Shown in pieces: positions 42,787 to 50,930 of a DNA stretch of 64,000 nucleotides. Under the pieces are notes generated by a model that was given only the letters and a program-made list of their open reading frames with translations, searched no databases and was not told the DNA's origin. Position numbers and translations under genes: made by a program. How positions within the stretch are numbered: the stretch's first letter is position 1; every line of letters starts with the position of its first letter. This DNA is from Pseudonocardia sp. HH130630-07 (GTDB taxonomy: Bacteria; Actinomycetota; Actinomycetes; Mycobacteriales; Pseudonocardiaceae), in the NCBI RefSeq assembly GCF_001698125.1, contig NZ_CP013854.1, positions 2,046,001 through 2,110,000 on the forward strand, written 5' to 3'.

Positions 42787-43650
42787 ATGACCGATGTTCC
42801 TGCGAGCAACGAGCGACAGCGCGACCCGGGCACTGTGGGCGCGTTGCTCCGCGCTGCTCGTGGGGACGCCGGCCTGACCCAGACCGCGGTCGTCGAGGCC
42901 ACGTCCCTGTCGCAGGCGGCGCTGTCCCGGATCGAGCGTGGGGACGGCCTGCCTGCGCTCGACGACGACCGCGACCAGGTCGCCGAGCTCGTCACCGTCT
43001 ATCGGCTCGGTGATACCGATCCCGAGCTGGCCACCTGGCTCCGCGACGTCGTCGAGGAGCTGCACGACCGCCGCGAGGAGAAGCGCGTCGTCGTCGTCCG
43101 CGGCAGCAACATCATGGCGATGCAGCGCCGGTTCACCCGCGAGGAGCAGGCGTCGACCAGGATTCGGGCGTGGTCACAGGGCCTCATCCTGGGCCAGCTC
43201 CAGTCGCCCGCCTACACCGCCGCCGTACTGGGCCTGCCCGAGGACTCACCGGAGGTCCGGCAGCGGCGCGAGCGCTACGCGGGCGCCCCGCGGAACCGGC
43301 TGCGTCAGTACGACGTGCTCCTGGCCGAGACCGTGGCCCGGTGGCCGCTGGTGGACGATACGGCGATGCTCGACCAGCTCGACGACCTGATCACGACGTC
43401 GCAGCTGCCCAACGTCGACCTCCGGTGGCTCCCCCTCGGCGTGCGGCTCGAGAGACTTCCGCTGCTGCCGGCCTTCCACGTCTACGACGACCGGATGGTG
43501 ATCTGGTCGCAGATCGACGGGTCGGCGACGTTGACCGCGCCGGAGGACGTCGCCCGCTACGTCGCCGAGTTCGAGCGGCTCCAGGCCGTTGCGCTGGCCG
43601 GTGACGAGGCGCGATCCGCGATCGCCGAGATCGCCTCCGAGTTCCGCTGA
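42787..43650 (+). CDS. XRE-family regulator with DUF5753 domain
   Basis: A 287-residue protein from ATG 42787. Residues 15-75 form the helix-turn-helix (GALLRAARGDAGLTQTAVVEATSLSQAALSRIERGDG). The rest is the DUF5753 region (RIRAWSQGLILGQLQSPAYTAAVLG, then VDLRWLPLGVRLERLPLLPAFHVYDD). This class is abundant in actinomycetes and acts with small partner proteins in development and antibiotic control. It is last of a three-gene unit. Confidence 0.85.
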   Translation: MTDVPASNERQRDPGTVGALLRAARGDAGLTQTAVVEATSLSQAALSRIERGDGLPALDDDRDQVAELVTVYRLGDTDPELATWLRDVVEELHDRREEKRVVVVRGSNIMAMQRRFTREEQASTRIRAWSQGLILGQLQSPAYTAAVLGLPEDSPEVRQRRERYAGAPRNRLRQYDVLLAETVARWPLVDDTAMLDQLDDLITTSQLPNVDLRWLPLGVRLERLPLLPAFHVYDDRMVIWSQIDGSATLTAPEDVARYVAEFERLQAVALAGDEARSAIAEIASEFR

Positions 43651-43674
43651 CCGGGCGTCCGGCCCGGGCCCGGC

Positions 43675-44082
43675 TCAGACCAGCGCCGGGCGCCCCGGGA
43701 CGTAGGCGTCCGAGTCGATGATCACCGATCCCAGCGGCAGCAACGACACCGGGATGAGCTTGAGGTTCGCCCACGCCATCGGCAGTCCGATGATCGTGAC
43801 CGCCAGCGCGACCGCGGTGACGATGTGGCCCAGGACGAGCCACCAGCCGAACAGCACGATCCACAGGACGTTGCCGATCGCCGACGGCGCCCCGGAGCCC
43901 GGCCGCCGGACCGCCTCCCGGCCGAACGGCCACAGCGCGTAGAGGCCGATCCGGAACGCGGCGATCCCGAACGGGATGGTGACGACGAGCAGGCACGCCA
44001 CGATCCCGGCCGCCAGGTAGGCGAGGAACAGCCAGAACCCGGAGAGCACCAGCCAGATCACGTTGAGGATCAGTCGCAGCAT
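43675..44082 (-). CDS. YccF-family inner-membrane protein
   Basis: A 135-residue protein from ATG 44082 with three or four hydrophobic segments. The duplicated pattern LILNVIWLVLSGFWLFLAY and GNVLWIVLFGWWLVLGHI, each followed by IPFGIAAFRIG or IGLPMAWANLKL, is diagnostic of YccF. Function unknown. It lies tail to tail with the XRE gene. Confidence 0.88.
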   Translation of the reverse strand: MLRLILNVIWLVLSGFWLFLAYLAAGIVACLLVVTIPFGIAAFRIGLYALWPFGREAVRRPGSGAPSAIGNVLWIVLFGWWLVLGHIVTAVALAVTIIGLPMAWANLKLIPVSLLPLGSVIIDSDAYVPGRPALV

Positions 44083-44229
44083 GACTCCAGGGTCCCCGAT
44101 CGGGCCCGCGGCGGCCCCAGGGTTCGCCCTGATCCTCATCGGGGGTCCGGGGCCCGGCGACCGCCGGAAACTCCGTGCGCGGACGGCACCGGGTGTGGTC
44201 GGGTCCTCCTCCGGAGAGGGAGGGATCGC

Positions 44230-45006
44230 ATGTACCTGGTGACCGGGATCCAGGCGTCCGGCAAGTCGACGGTCGCCGAGGCGCTCGCCCGCCGGCTCCC
44301 GGAGCCCGCCGCGCACGTGCACGGCGACCAGTTCCGGCGCTGGGTGGTGACCGGCCGGGCGGACATGACCCCCGACGCCGGCGGCCCCGCCGTGCAGCAG
44401 CTCCGGCTCCGGCACGAACTGACCGCCCGCACCGCCGACGGTTACGCCGCCGCCGGGTTCTCCGTCGTCGTCCAGGACGTGGTGCTCGGCCCGCACCTCG
44501 ACGAGATGATCACCGCCCTGCGGACCCGGCCGCTGCACGTCGTCGTGCTCGCGCCCCGCCCGGAGGTCGCCGCGCAGCGCCGGGCGGACCGGGACAAGAC
44601 GACGTCGGACGCGTTCACCTCGGCCGCGCTGGACCGGGTCCTGCGCACGGAGACGGCGCGGCGCGGGCTGTGGCTGGACTCGTCGGACCTCGACGTCGAC
44701 GCCACGGTCGGGCAGATACTCGCCCGGTCCGCGGAGTCGATCGTCGGGGTGCCCGGGGTCGTGCGGGAGTGGAACGACTCCGACGGCCACGGTGTCGTGG
44801 ACTCCGCGGCGACACCCGGTGGCTGCTGGGTGCACTTCGGCGCGATCGTCGCCGACGGGTACCGCTCGCTGACCCCGGGCGGATCGGTGACCCTGGAGTG
44901 GGAGCCGGTCCGCCAGGACGGTTTCGCGTTCCGCGGAACGCGGGTGGTCCCGCACGCTCCCGGGACCGGCTCGGCCTACCGGAGCGCGCTCGACACCCGG
45001 CCCTGA
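44230..45006 (+). CDS. P-loop kinase fused to a cold-shock-like domain
   Basis: A 258-residue protein from ATG 44230. Residues 1-165 are a P-loop kinase of the small phosphotransferase type: Walker A GIQASGKST at 6-14, VHGDQFRRW near 30-38, VVQDVVLG near 80-87, and RADRDKTT as a lid-like Arg segment. Residues about 175-242 read as a CspA-like fold (GVVREWNDSDGHGVVD, then CWVHFGAI, and LEWEPVRQDGFAFRGTRVV), with the aromatic positions only partly kept. The pairing suggests a kinase that acts on, or is controlled by, nucleic acid. The substrate is unknown. Confidence 0.8.
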   Translation: MYLVTGIQASGKSTVAEALARRLPEPAAHVHGDQFRRWVVTGRADMTPDAGGPAVQQLRLRHELTARTADGYAAAGFSVVVQDVVLGPHLDEMITALRTRPLHVVVLAPRPEVAAQRRADRDKTTSDAFTSAALDRVLRTETARRGLWLDSSDLDVDATVGQILARSAESIVGVPGVVREWNDSDGHGVVDSAATPGGCWVHFGAIVADGYRSLTPGGSVTLEWEPVRQDGFAFRGTRVVPHAPGTGSAYRSALDTRP

Positions 45007-45009
45007 GGC

Positions 45010-45516
45010 TCAGACCCCGGTACGGCCGTCGATGCGCTCGCGGACGAGGTCGGCGTGGCCGCAGTGCCGCGCGTACTCGGCGATCACGTGGGTGAGGACC
45101 CAGACCAGCGACACCTCGTGACCGTCGAGCGATCCGGTGCCCGCCGGGCCCGCCGCGGCGACGATCCGCCGGGCGTGCGCGACCTCCTCCTCCCAGGACG
45201 CGCGGGCCTCGGCGATGCCGGTGCCGTCGAGCTCGAAACCGCCGGAGTGCCCGGTGCCGGGCTCCCGGCCGTGCAGCGGCGCGATCTCCTCCCCGGCCAG
45301 GACCGACCGGAACCAGTTCCGCTCCACCGCCGCGAGGTGCCGGACCAGCCCGAGCAGCGAGATCGGTGACGGCGCCACCGGCGCGGCGCGCAGTTGCTCG
45401 TCGGTCAGCCCGTCGCACCGGCCGACGAGGGTGGCCCGGTAGAAGTCGAGCCAGCCCGCGAGAGTGGTCACCGGGTCGGCCTGCAGCGGCGGGGTCGGGC
45501 GCTCGGTCGTCGTCAT
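45010..45516 (-). CDS. DinB / DUF664 family protein
   Basis: A 168-residue four-helix protein from ATG 45516. HLAAVERNWFRSVLAG and HVIAEYARHCGHADLVRERIDG carry the His ligands of the DinB metal site and the tail typical of DUF664. Many actinobacterial members are mycothiol- or bacillithiol-type thiol transferases; the exact reaction is unknown. Its stop lies 4 bp from the convergent kinase gene. Confidence 0.87.
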   Translation of the reverse strand: MTTTERPTPPLQADPVTTLAGWLDFYRATLVGRCDGLTDEQLRAAPVAPSPISLLGLVRHLAAVERNWFRSVLAGEEIAPLHGREPGTGHSGGFELDGTGIAEARASWEEEVAHARRIVAAAGPAGTGSLDGHEVSLVWVLTHVIAEYARHCGHADLVRERIDGRTGV

Positions 45517-45564
45517 GCGAGGAATGGTGGCACCGGGGTCCGACAACGATGCTTGACTGCAGGC

Positions 45565-46011
45565 GTGACCGAGCAGACCGTCGTGTCCAGCAGCCGGGAG
45601 ATCGCCGCCCCCGCCGCGGTGATCTTCGAACTCGTCGCCGATCCCGCACAGCAGCCGCGGTGGGACGGCAACGACAACCTCGCCCACGCCGACGATGCGC
45701 AGCGCGTCCGGGCCGCCGGGGAGACGTTCCGGACGACCCTGACCAACGGCGGGGTGCGGGAGAACCGGGTCGTCGAGTTCACCGAGGGCCGGGCGATCGC
45801 GTGGACGCCGTCCGAGCCGGGCTCGGCCCCGCCAGGGCACCTGTGGCGCTGGGAGCTGAGCCCGCTCGACGACGGCCGCACCCTGGTCGTCCACACCTAC
45901 GACTGGACCCGGCTGACCGATCCCGGGCGGCTGGTCCGCGCGCGGGCGACCACGGCCGACCGGCTGGCGGCGTCCCTCGACGGGTTGGCCCGCGTCGCCG
46001 AGAGTGAGTGA
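45565..46011 (+). CDS. SRPBCC family protein
   Basis: A 148-residue helix-grip protein from GTG 45565 (SREIAAPAAVIFELVADPAQQPRWDGN, then TLVVHTYDWTRL). Ligand and role are unknown. It is divergent from the DinB gene with a 48-bp spacer, so the two share a compact promoter region. Confidence 0.83.
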   Translation: MTEQTVVSSSREIAAPAAVIFELVADPAQQPRWDGNDNLAHADDAQRVRAAGETFRTTLTNGGVRENRVVEFTEGRAIAWTPSEPGSAPPGHLWRWELSPLDDGRTLVVHTYDWTRLTDPGRLVRARATTADRLAASLDGLARVAESE

Positions 46012-46064
46012 TATAGATCACTTGTGCCGGACATCCGATCGCGGAAAGGTGCTCTCTTGGCGCG

Positions 46065-46505
46065 ATGGATTTCGACGAGATCACCGCCGTCCTGGCCGCC
46101 TATCCCGGTACCCGGCTGATCGAGGCCGCGGGTGACGCGTACGCCATCCACGACCCGGACCACGACTACGAGCAGCGGCCCCGGCAGGGCTGGGCGACCG
46201 TCGTCGCGTCCGATGCCCACGACACCGCGTCCGACCTGGACCACCCGGGTCGCTACCGGCTCAACATCGGACTGCCGAAGGCGCGGTTCGCCGAACTCTT
46301 CCCGGGCGGCACCGACCACGATCCGGCCGCGGCGGACGTGCTCTTCCCGCACCCGGTGTACGGCGCCTACCACTGGGTCGCCGTGATCACCCCGGACACG
46401 ACGTGGCCGCAGGTCAGGGGCCTGCTCGACGAGGCGCACGCGTTCGCCGTCCGCCGGCACGCGAACGCCGCACGCCGGGAGCGGGACCGCCCGGTCACCC
46501 CGTAG
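46065..46505 (+). CDS. DUF6194 family protein
   Basis: A 146-residue protein from ATG 46065. YAIHDPDHDYEQRPRQGWATVV, SDLDHPGRYRLNIGL and PHPVYGAYHWVAVITP match the DUF6194 pattern as I remember it. Its function is unknown. The 3' end overlaps the convergent GNAT-VOC gene by 11 bp. Confidence 0.78.
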   Translation: MDFDEITAVLAAYPGTRLIEAAGDAYAIHDPDHDYEQRPRQGWATVVASDAHDTASDLDHPGRYRLNIGLPKARFAELFPGGTDHDPAAADVLFPHPVYGAYHWVAVITPDTTWPQVRGLLDEAHAFAVRRHANAARRERDRPVTP

Positions 46506-47412
46506 CGCGGACCAGGAGCTCGCGGCCCTCGGGATCGGTGATCCGGGCCGAGGTGCCCCAGCTCTCGGTGGCCGGCTCGGTCGCCGCCAGCCCGCGGGCC
46601 CGGGCCGCCGCCACGACGCCGGCCAGATCCCGTGCGACGAGCCCGACCGGGTACTGCGCGTCGGGTTCGCGCCCGAAGTCCGACGCCCGGCTCAGCACGA
46701 GACCGGTCTCCGCGCCCGGTGGCACGACCTCCAGCCATCGGGCGCCCGGCCACATCTCGGCGTCGGCCCGGACCTCGAACCCGAGGACGTCGACGAAGAA
46801 CTCGCGCATGACGTCCTGGTCGGCGACGGCGACGGTGGCCCAGGCAATCCGCTCGATCATCGCCGCAGGATAGGCCCGGGCGGCCCACATCCGTTCGCCG
46901 TCGAGCATCGTCGCCGACGGCCGCAGGCCCACCCGGCGGGCGAGGCCCTCCGACCGGCGGTGCCCCGGGCGGATCATCGCGACGACGTCGTCGATCCCGT
47001 GGCGCGCGAGCCACGCCCGCATCGCGGTCACGGCCTCCGTGCCGTAGCCCCGGCCCTGGTCCGCTTCCCCGACCACCCACGCGATCGCGGCACGGCCCGG
47101 CTCGGGACCCGTGACGGTCGCCTGCACGGTCCCGACGAGCCGGCCGTCGGCGACGCGGCGCACCATCCAGTTCAGCCAGCGTTCCGTGCCGTCCGGCGAG
47201 TGCCCGGTGCCCTGCCGCCGGTAGCGGTCGGTGAGCTCGCCCGGTGTCGGCGGCGCGCCACCGGTGAACCGGTAGAGCGACGGTGCCGCCAGCAGTGCCA
47301 CCGCCTCGGCGGCGTGCCCGACGGTCAGCGGTTCGAGCCGCAGGCGCGGCGTCGACAGAACCTCGGTCGCCGGTCGGCCGGGACCGCGCGGGCCCGGGCG
47401 CGGATCGGTCAC
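46495..47412 (-). CDS. GNAT acetyltransferase fused to a VOC (glyoxalase-like) domain
   Basis: A 305-residue protein. The GTG at 47412 is favoured over ATG 47469, which would run into the divergent isochorismatase promoter. Residues about 20-180 are a RimJ-type GNAT domain (TPRLRLEPLTVGHAAEAV, GEADQGRGYGTEAVTAMRAWL, RRVGLRPS). Residues about 186-305 are a VOC domain (MIERIAWATVAVADQDVMREFFVDVLGFEV, WLEVVPPG, ITDPEGRELLV). The joint ARAYPAA-MIERI has no stop, and the second part starts with Met, so this looks like two former neighbours joined by loss of a stop. Confidence 0.82.
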   Translation of the reverse strand: MTDPRPGPRGPGRPATEVLSTPRLRLEPLTVGHAAEAVALLAAPSLYRFTGGAPPTPGELTDRYRRQGTGHSPDGTERWLNWMVRRVADGRLVGTVQATVTGPEPGRAAIAWVVGEADQGRGYGTEAVTAMRAWLARHGIDDVVAMIRPGHRRSEGLARRVGLRPSATMLDGERMWAARAYPAAMIERIAWATVAVADQDVMREFFVDVLGFEVRADAEMWPGARWLEVVPPGAETGLVLSRASDFGREPDAQYPVGLVARDLAGVVAAARARGLAATEPATESWGTSARITDPEGRELLVRATG

Positions 47413-47478
47413 GCCGCCAGCGTCGCAGCTGCGGCAAAACCCGTCGAGCGACTCGTCCGCACACCGCATGCTGACCGG

Positions 47479-48066
47479 GTGGACCCAGCCGCCGCCGAGG
47501 CACTGATCGTCGTCGATCTGCAGACCGCCTTCGTGCGGGGTGCGGATGCCGTTCCGGACGCGGACCGCCTCGTGGCGGAGATCGACCGGCTGCTCGGCCG
47601 CGCGCGTGCCGCCGGGGCGTTGATCGTGCACCTGCGCAACGACGGCCCCGCCGGTGCGCCCGACGAGCCCGGCACCGACGGCTGGTCGCTGCTGCGCGAC
47701 CCGGCACCGGCGGAACCCGTCGTCGCGAAGTCGCTCGACGACGGGTTCCGGGGCACCGATCTCGGGGAGATCCTGCGCGCAGCCGGTGTACGCCGGATCG
47801 CGGTGTGCGGTGTCCTGTCCGAGATGTGCGTCGCCGCCACCGCACGGGCGGCGCTGGACCGGGACTACGGCGTCGTGCTGGCGCACCGGGCGCACGGGAC
47901 CTACGACGTGCCGCCCGGGCCCGGGTCGGACGGGGTACCCGCGGCGCAGGCGGCACGTGCCGCGGAGTGGTCGCTCGGGGACGAGGTCGAGATCGTGGCC
48001 GACGCCGGCGGGGTCACGTTCGTTCCGGTGCCGTCGTCGATCGGCGGGCGTCCGCGGCGCCCGTGA
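47479..48066 (+). CDS. Isochorismatase-family cysteine hydrolase
   Basis: A 195-residue protein from GTG 47479. The catalytic triad is visible: D13 in VVDLQTAF, K84 in VVAKSLDDGF and C117 in GVLSEMCVAATA. The family hydrolyses nicotinamide, carbamates or isochorismate; the specific substrate is unknown. It is divergent from the GNAT-VOC gene. Confidence 0.9.
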   Translation: MDPAAAEALIVVDLQTAFVRGADAVPDADRLVAEIDRLLGRARAAGALIVHLRNDGPAGAPDEPGTDGWSLLRDPAPAEPVVAKSLDDGFRGTDLGEILRAAGVRRIAVCGVLSEMCVAATARAALDRDYGVVLAHRAHGTYDVPPGPGSDGVPAAQAARAAEWSLGDEVEIVADAGGVTFVPVPSSIGGRPRRP

Positions 48067-48102
48067 TCCCGACCCGGCGACCGTCGGGAACCCGGGGGGC
48101 GC

Positions 48103-48606
48103 TCAGGACCCGTCGTGCAGCGCGCGCAGGGTCGTATCGAGCGTGGTGAAGACGGTGTCCGGGGAGTCGTCGGTGGCGTACTCCGGCCCCGGCTGCCCGG
48201 GCGCCGGGGACCACAGCCACCACAGGTTCCCCCAGCGGTCGAGCATCCGGGCGAGCGTCGTCTCGCCGTAGAACGGGGTCGGCTCGGTGACGATCTCGGC
48301 GCCACGGGCGACGGCCCGGTCGAGCACGACCCGGGTGTCGGTGACCCAGATCTGCAACAGCCCGGGACGCGACGGCCACCCCGGTAGCCGGTCCGCGACC
48401 ATGAGGTCACTGCCGCCGATGCGGACCTCGGAATGGATGATCTCGCCGCCCGGGAGATGGGCGCGGCCCGCCGGGTTCTCGCTCACGTCGAAGACCTCGG
48501 TCACGAACGTCAGCAGCGACGCCGCGTCGTCGACGATCAGGAACACGTTGAGGACCCCGGCCGAACCGGGGACCGAAGCGGCCGGGAGGAGGATGTCCGT
48601 ACTCAT
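48103..48606 (-). CDS. VOC family protein (PhnB/glyoxalase-like)
   Basis: A 167-residue protein from ATG 48606. VLNVFLIVDDAASLLTFVTEVFDV, IHSEVRIGGSDLMVAD and the RMLDRWGNLWWLWSP tail are typical of PhnB-type vicinal-oxygen-chelate proteins. Enzyme activity is unknown. Convergent with the isochorismatase gene. Confidence 0.85.
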   Translation of the reverse strand: MSTDILLPAASVPGSAGVLNVFLIVDDAASLLTFVTEVFDVSENPAGRAHLPGGEIIHSEVRIGGSDLMVADRLPGWPSRPGLLQIWVTDTRVVLDRAVARGAEIVTEPTPFYGETTLARMLDRWGNLWWLWSPAPGQPGPEYATDDSPDTVFTTLDTTLRALHDGS

Positions 48607-48695
48607 GGCGCGAGCGTGCCGGGCGATGCGGACAGGCCGGGTCCTCGAATCTGCAGACGTTCGTCCTGGAACGCCGCGGCTGGTGAGCCGCCGTC

Positions 48696-49580
48696 TCACT
48701 CCCGCAGGAACTCGCACAGGCGCGCGGCGAGCTCCCGGGGAGCCTCCTCCGCCATGTGGTGCCCGGAGTCGACGGGCCCGCCGGACACGTCGTCCGCCCA
48801 CGCTCGCCACACCGCCCGCGGATCGCCGTAGAGCCGCTCCATGTCGTCGCGGCTCGACCAGAGGACGAGCGTCGGGCAGCCGATCCGGCGACCGGCGTCG
48901 CGGTCGGCGTCGTCGTGGGCGCGGTCGACGCCCAGCCCCGCCCAGTAGTCCTCCAGCATCGCTCCGACCGTGGCGGGATCGTGCACGGCCCGCCGGAACT
49001 CGGCGTGGGCCTCGGGGCCCATCTGCCCTGCGGAGCCGCGGTACCAGGCGTCGGGATCGGCGAGGATGACCCGCTCGGGGATCTCCGGCCGGGCGAGGAA
49101 GAACCAGTGCCACCACTCGGCGGCGAAGCGCGCGTCGCAGCGGGCCAGCGCCTCCCCGATCGGGACGCCGTCCAGCACCGCGAGCCGGGACACCCGCTCC
49201 GGCGCGTCCATCGCCGTCCGGAACACGACGTAGGAGCCGCGATCGTGCCCGACGACGGCGGCGCGGCGCAGCCCGAGGTGGTCGAGCAGGCCGACGAGGT
49301 CGGCGGCCATCGCCCGTTTCGAGTACGGCGCGTGGTCGTGGGTGGTGGGCGGGACGGAGGAGGCGCCGTAGCCGCGCAGATCGGGGCAGATCACCGTGTA
49401 ACCGGCCGCGACCAGCAACGGGGCGACGCGGTGCCAGGTCGCCGCGGTCCGCGGATGGCCGTGCAGGAGCAGCACCGGCGGGCCGGAACCGCCGTGCCGG
49501 ACCCGCAGCGTGACGTCGCCGACCGGCACCCGGTCGTCGGCGAACTCGCGGAAGAAGTCGACCGGTATGCCGTGTCCCAT
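48696..49580 (-). CDS. Alpha/beta hydrolase, fluoroacetate/haloacetate dehalogenase-like
   Basis: A 294-residue protein from ATG 49580. It has the oxyanion motif LLLHGHPRTAATWHRV, PDLRGYGAS, and an Asp nucleophile, D113, in VVGHDRGSYV. The cap-domain segment AAEWWHWFFLARPEIPERVI and a late SGHHMAEEAPREL (catalytic His) match haloacetate dehalogenases closely. Epoxide hydrolase activity is the main alternative. It starts 23 bp from tRNA-Ser(TGA). Confidence 0.85.
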   Translation of the reverse strand: MGHGIPVDFFREFADDRVPVGDVTLRVRHGGSGPPVLLLHGHPRTAATWHRVAPLLVAAGYTVICPDLRGYGASSVPPTTHDHAPYSKRAMAADLVGLLDHLGLRRAAVVGHDRGSYVVFRTAMDAPERVSRLAVLDGVPIGEALARCDARFAAEWWHWFFLARPEIPERVILADPDAWYRGSAGQMGPEAHAEFRRAVHDPATVGAMLEDYWAGLGVDRAHDDADRDAGRRIGCPTLVLWSSRDDMERLYGDPRAVWRAWADDVSGGPVDSGHHMAEEAPRELAARLCEFLRE

Positions 49581-49603
49581 CCGGTCATCGTGGCCGAGAA
49601 CAG

Positions 49604-49686
49604 CGGAAGCGGGGGGATTCGAACCCCCGGTCCTTTCGGACGCCCGCTTTCAAGGCGGGTGCATTCGGCCGCTCTGCCACGCTTCC
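49604..49686 (-). tRNA. tRNA-Ser (anticodon TGA)
   Basis: An 83-nt tRNA with acceptor GGAAGCG/CGCTTCC, discriminator G, anticodon loop CTTGAAA, and a short class II variable arm closed by a GTCC/GGAC stem. No CCA is encoded. There is no integrase next to this tRNA. Confidence 0.95.
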
Positions 49687-49736
49687 GCCGGGCAGCGTAT
49701 CCGGTCCGCCCACGCTCCCGTCGCAGCGCCGGAGCC

Positions 49737-50528
49737 TCATCCGGCGGCGACGTGGATCGGCAGCCCGGTCTCCCCCGGCCGCAGGTGCGGGGCCAGCTCG
49801 CCGTCGTCGGTGTACTCGCCGGTGAACCGGGGCCGGTACGGGATCGGCTCGTCGGTCCACAGGGCGTCGAGCCGCCCGAGCAGGTCCGCCTCCGTCGCCC
49901 CGTAGTCGGTGAGCCGGTCCGCGCTCGGCAGCGCCCACGGCGGGAGGACGCCCATCCCGGTGTAGGCCAGCGTCCCGTGCAGCAGACCGAACAGCATCTC
50001 CTCCGGCGCACCCGAGACCCCACGCGGCCCGACGGCACCCGGGCGGTCCCCCAGCGTCGTCAGCACCAGCGCCCGGGTCCCGACGAACGGGCCCTGCTCG
50101 AAGCGCAGCCGGCGGCCCGTGCGCGGGTCGGTCCCGAACGCGAACCCGTTCAGGAACACGCGGTCGAACCAGCCCTTGAGGATGGCGGGCATGCCGTACC
50201 ACCACAGCGGGAACTGCAGGACGACGGCGTCCGCCGCCCGCAGCGCCGCCTGCTCCCGGGCGATCTCGGGCGGGAGTGCGTCCTCGACGTAGGCGCGGCG
50301 GGTGTCGGCCCCCACGCGGAAGGGCTCGTCACCGGTGGTGTGCCCGCCGTCGCCGGGGCGCACGACCGGGTCCCAGTTCATGGCGTAGAGATCCGACTCG
50401 TGGACGTGGTGGCCGCCGCGGCGCAGGTGCTCGACACCGGCGCGGCGGAGGCTCCCGGTCAGCGAACGGGGCTCGGGGTGCGCGCTGACCCAGAGGACGG
50501 ACCGCGACGACGTGGTGTTCGACGACAT
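49737..50528 (-). CDS. Flavodoxin-fold NAD(P)H:quinone oxidoreductase
   Basis: A 263-residue protein from ATG 50528. It has the N-terminal VLWVSAHPEPRSLTGSL phosphate-binding region, DLYAMNWDPVV, and FPLWWYGMPAILKGWFDRVF, the FMN/FAD-binding signature of the NQO/MdaB group. It reduces quinones by two electrons to protect the cell. It is divergent from an HxlR gene, the usual arrangement for quinone-sensing control. Confidence 0.9.
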   Translation of the reverse strand: MSSNTTSSRSVLWVSAHPEPRSLTGSLRRAGVEHLRRGGHHVHESDLYAMNWDPVVRPGDGGHTTGDEPFRVGADTRRAYVEDALPPEIAREQAALRAADAVVLQFPLWWYGMPAILKGWFDRVFLNGFAFGTDPRTGRRLRFEQGPFVGTRALVLTTLGDRPGAVGPRGVSGAPEEMLFGLLHGTLAYTGMGVLPPWALPSADRLTDYGATEADLLGRLDALWTDEPIPYRPRFTGEYTDDGELAPHLRPGETGLPIHVAAG

Positions 50529-50594
50529 GCATCCATGGTTGACCCTTGGTGCGCTCTTCGGTAGTACGGACATTTCTGTCCCCTTGGAGGAACC

Positions 50595-50930
50595 ATGCGG
50601 CTGCCCGTCCGCCGAGCCGTCGAGGTCTGTCCGGTGGAGGTCGCGGTCTCCGTACTCGGCGGCACCTGGAAGCTGACCCTGGTCAAGCACCTGCTCACCG
50701 GGACCCGGCGGTTCAACGAGCTCGGGCGCCTGCTGCCGCTCGCGAACACCAAGACCCTGACCCGGCAGCTGCGCGAGCTGGAGGAGGACGGGATCGTGCA
50801 CCGCACCGTCCACCCGGAGGTGCCGCCGCGGGTCGAGTACTCGCTGACCGGACTCGGCCGCAGCCTCGAACCGATCGTCCGGATCATGGACGAGTGGGGC
50901 GCCCGGTTCACCGGCACGGACCCCGCCTAA
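50595..50930 (+). CDS. HxlR-family regulator (quinone/redox type)
   Basis: A 111-residue winged-helix protein from ATG 50595 with ggagg upstream. It has the conserved early cysteine C12 (EVCPVEVAVSVLGGTWKL), RFNELGRLLPLANTKTLTRQLRELEEDGIVHR and VPPRVEYSLTGLGRSL. In QorR/YodB relatives C12 senses quinones or oxidants and derepresses the neighbouring quinone reductase. The 66-bp spacer has ggaca-tttc-tgtcc at 50568-50581 as a possible operator. The stop overlaps the convergent methyltransferase by 4 bp. Confidence 0.88.
   Translation: MRLPVRRAVEVCPVEVAVSVLGGTWKLTLVKHLLTGTRRFNELGRLLPLANTKTLTRQLRELEEDGIVHRTVHPEVPPRVEYSLTGLGRSLEPIVRIMDEWGARFTGTDPA

Noticed and set aside
49604..49686. tRNA-Ser(TGA) as a second integration site
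   Set aside because: No integrase, repeat of the tRNA end or foreign gene block lies on either side.
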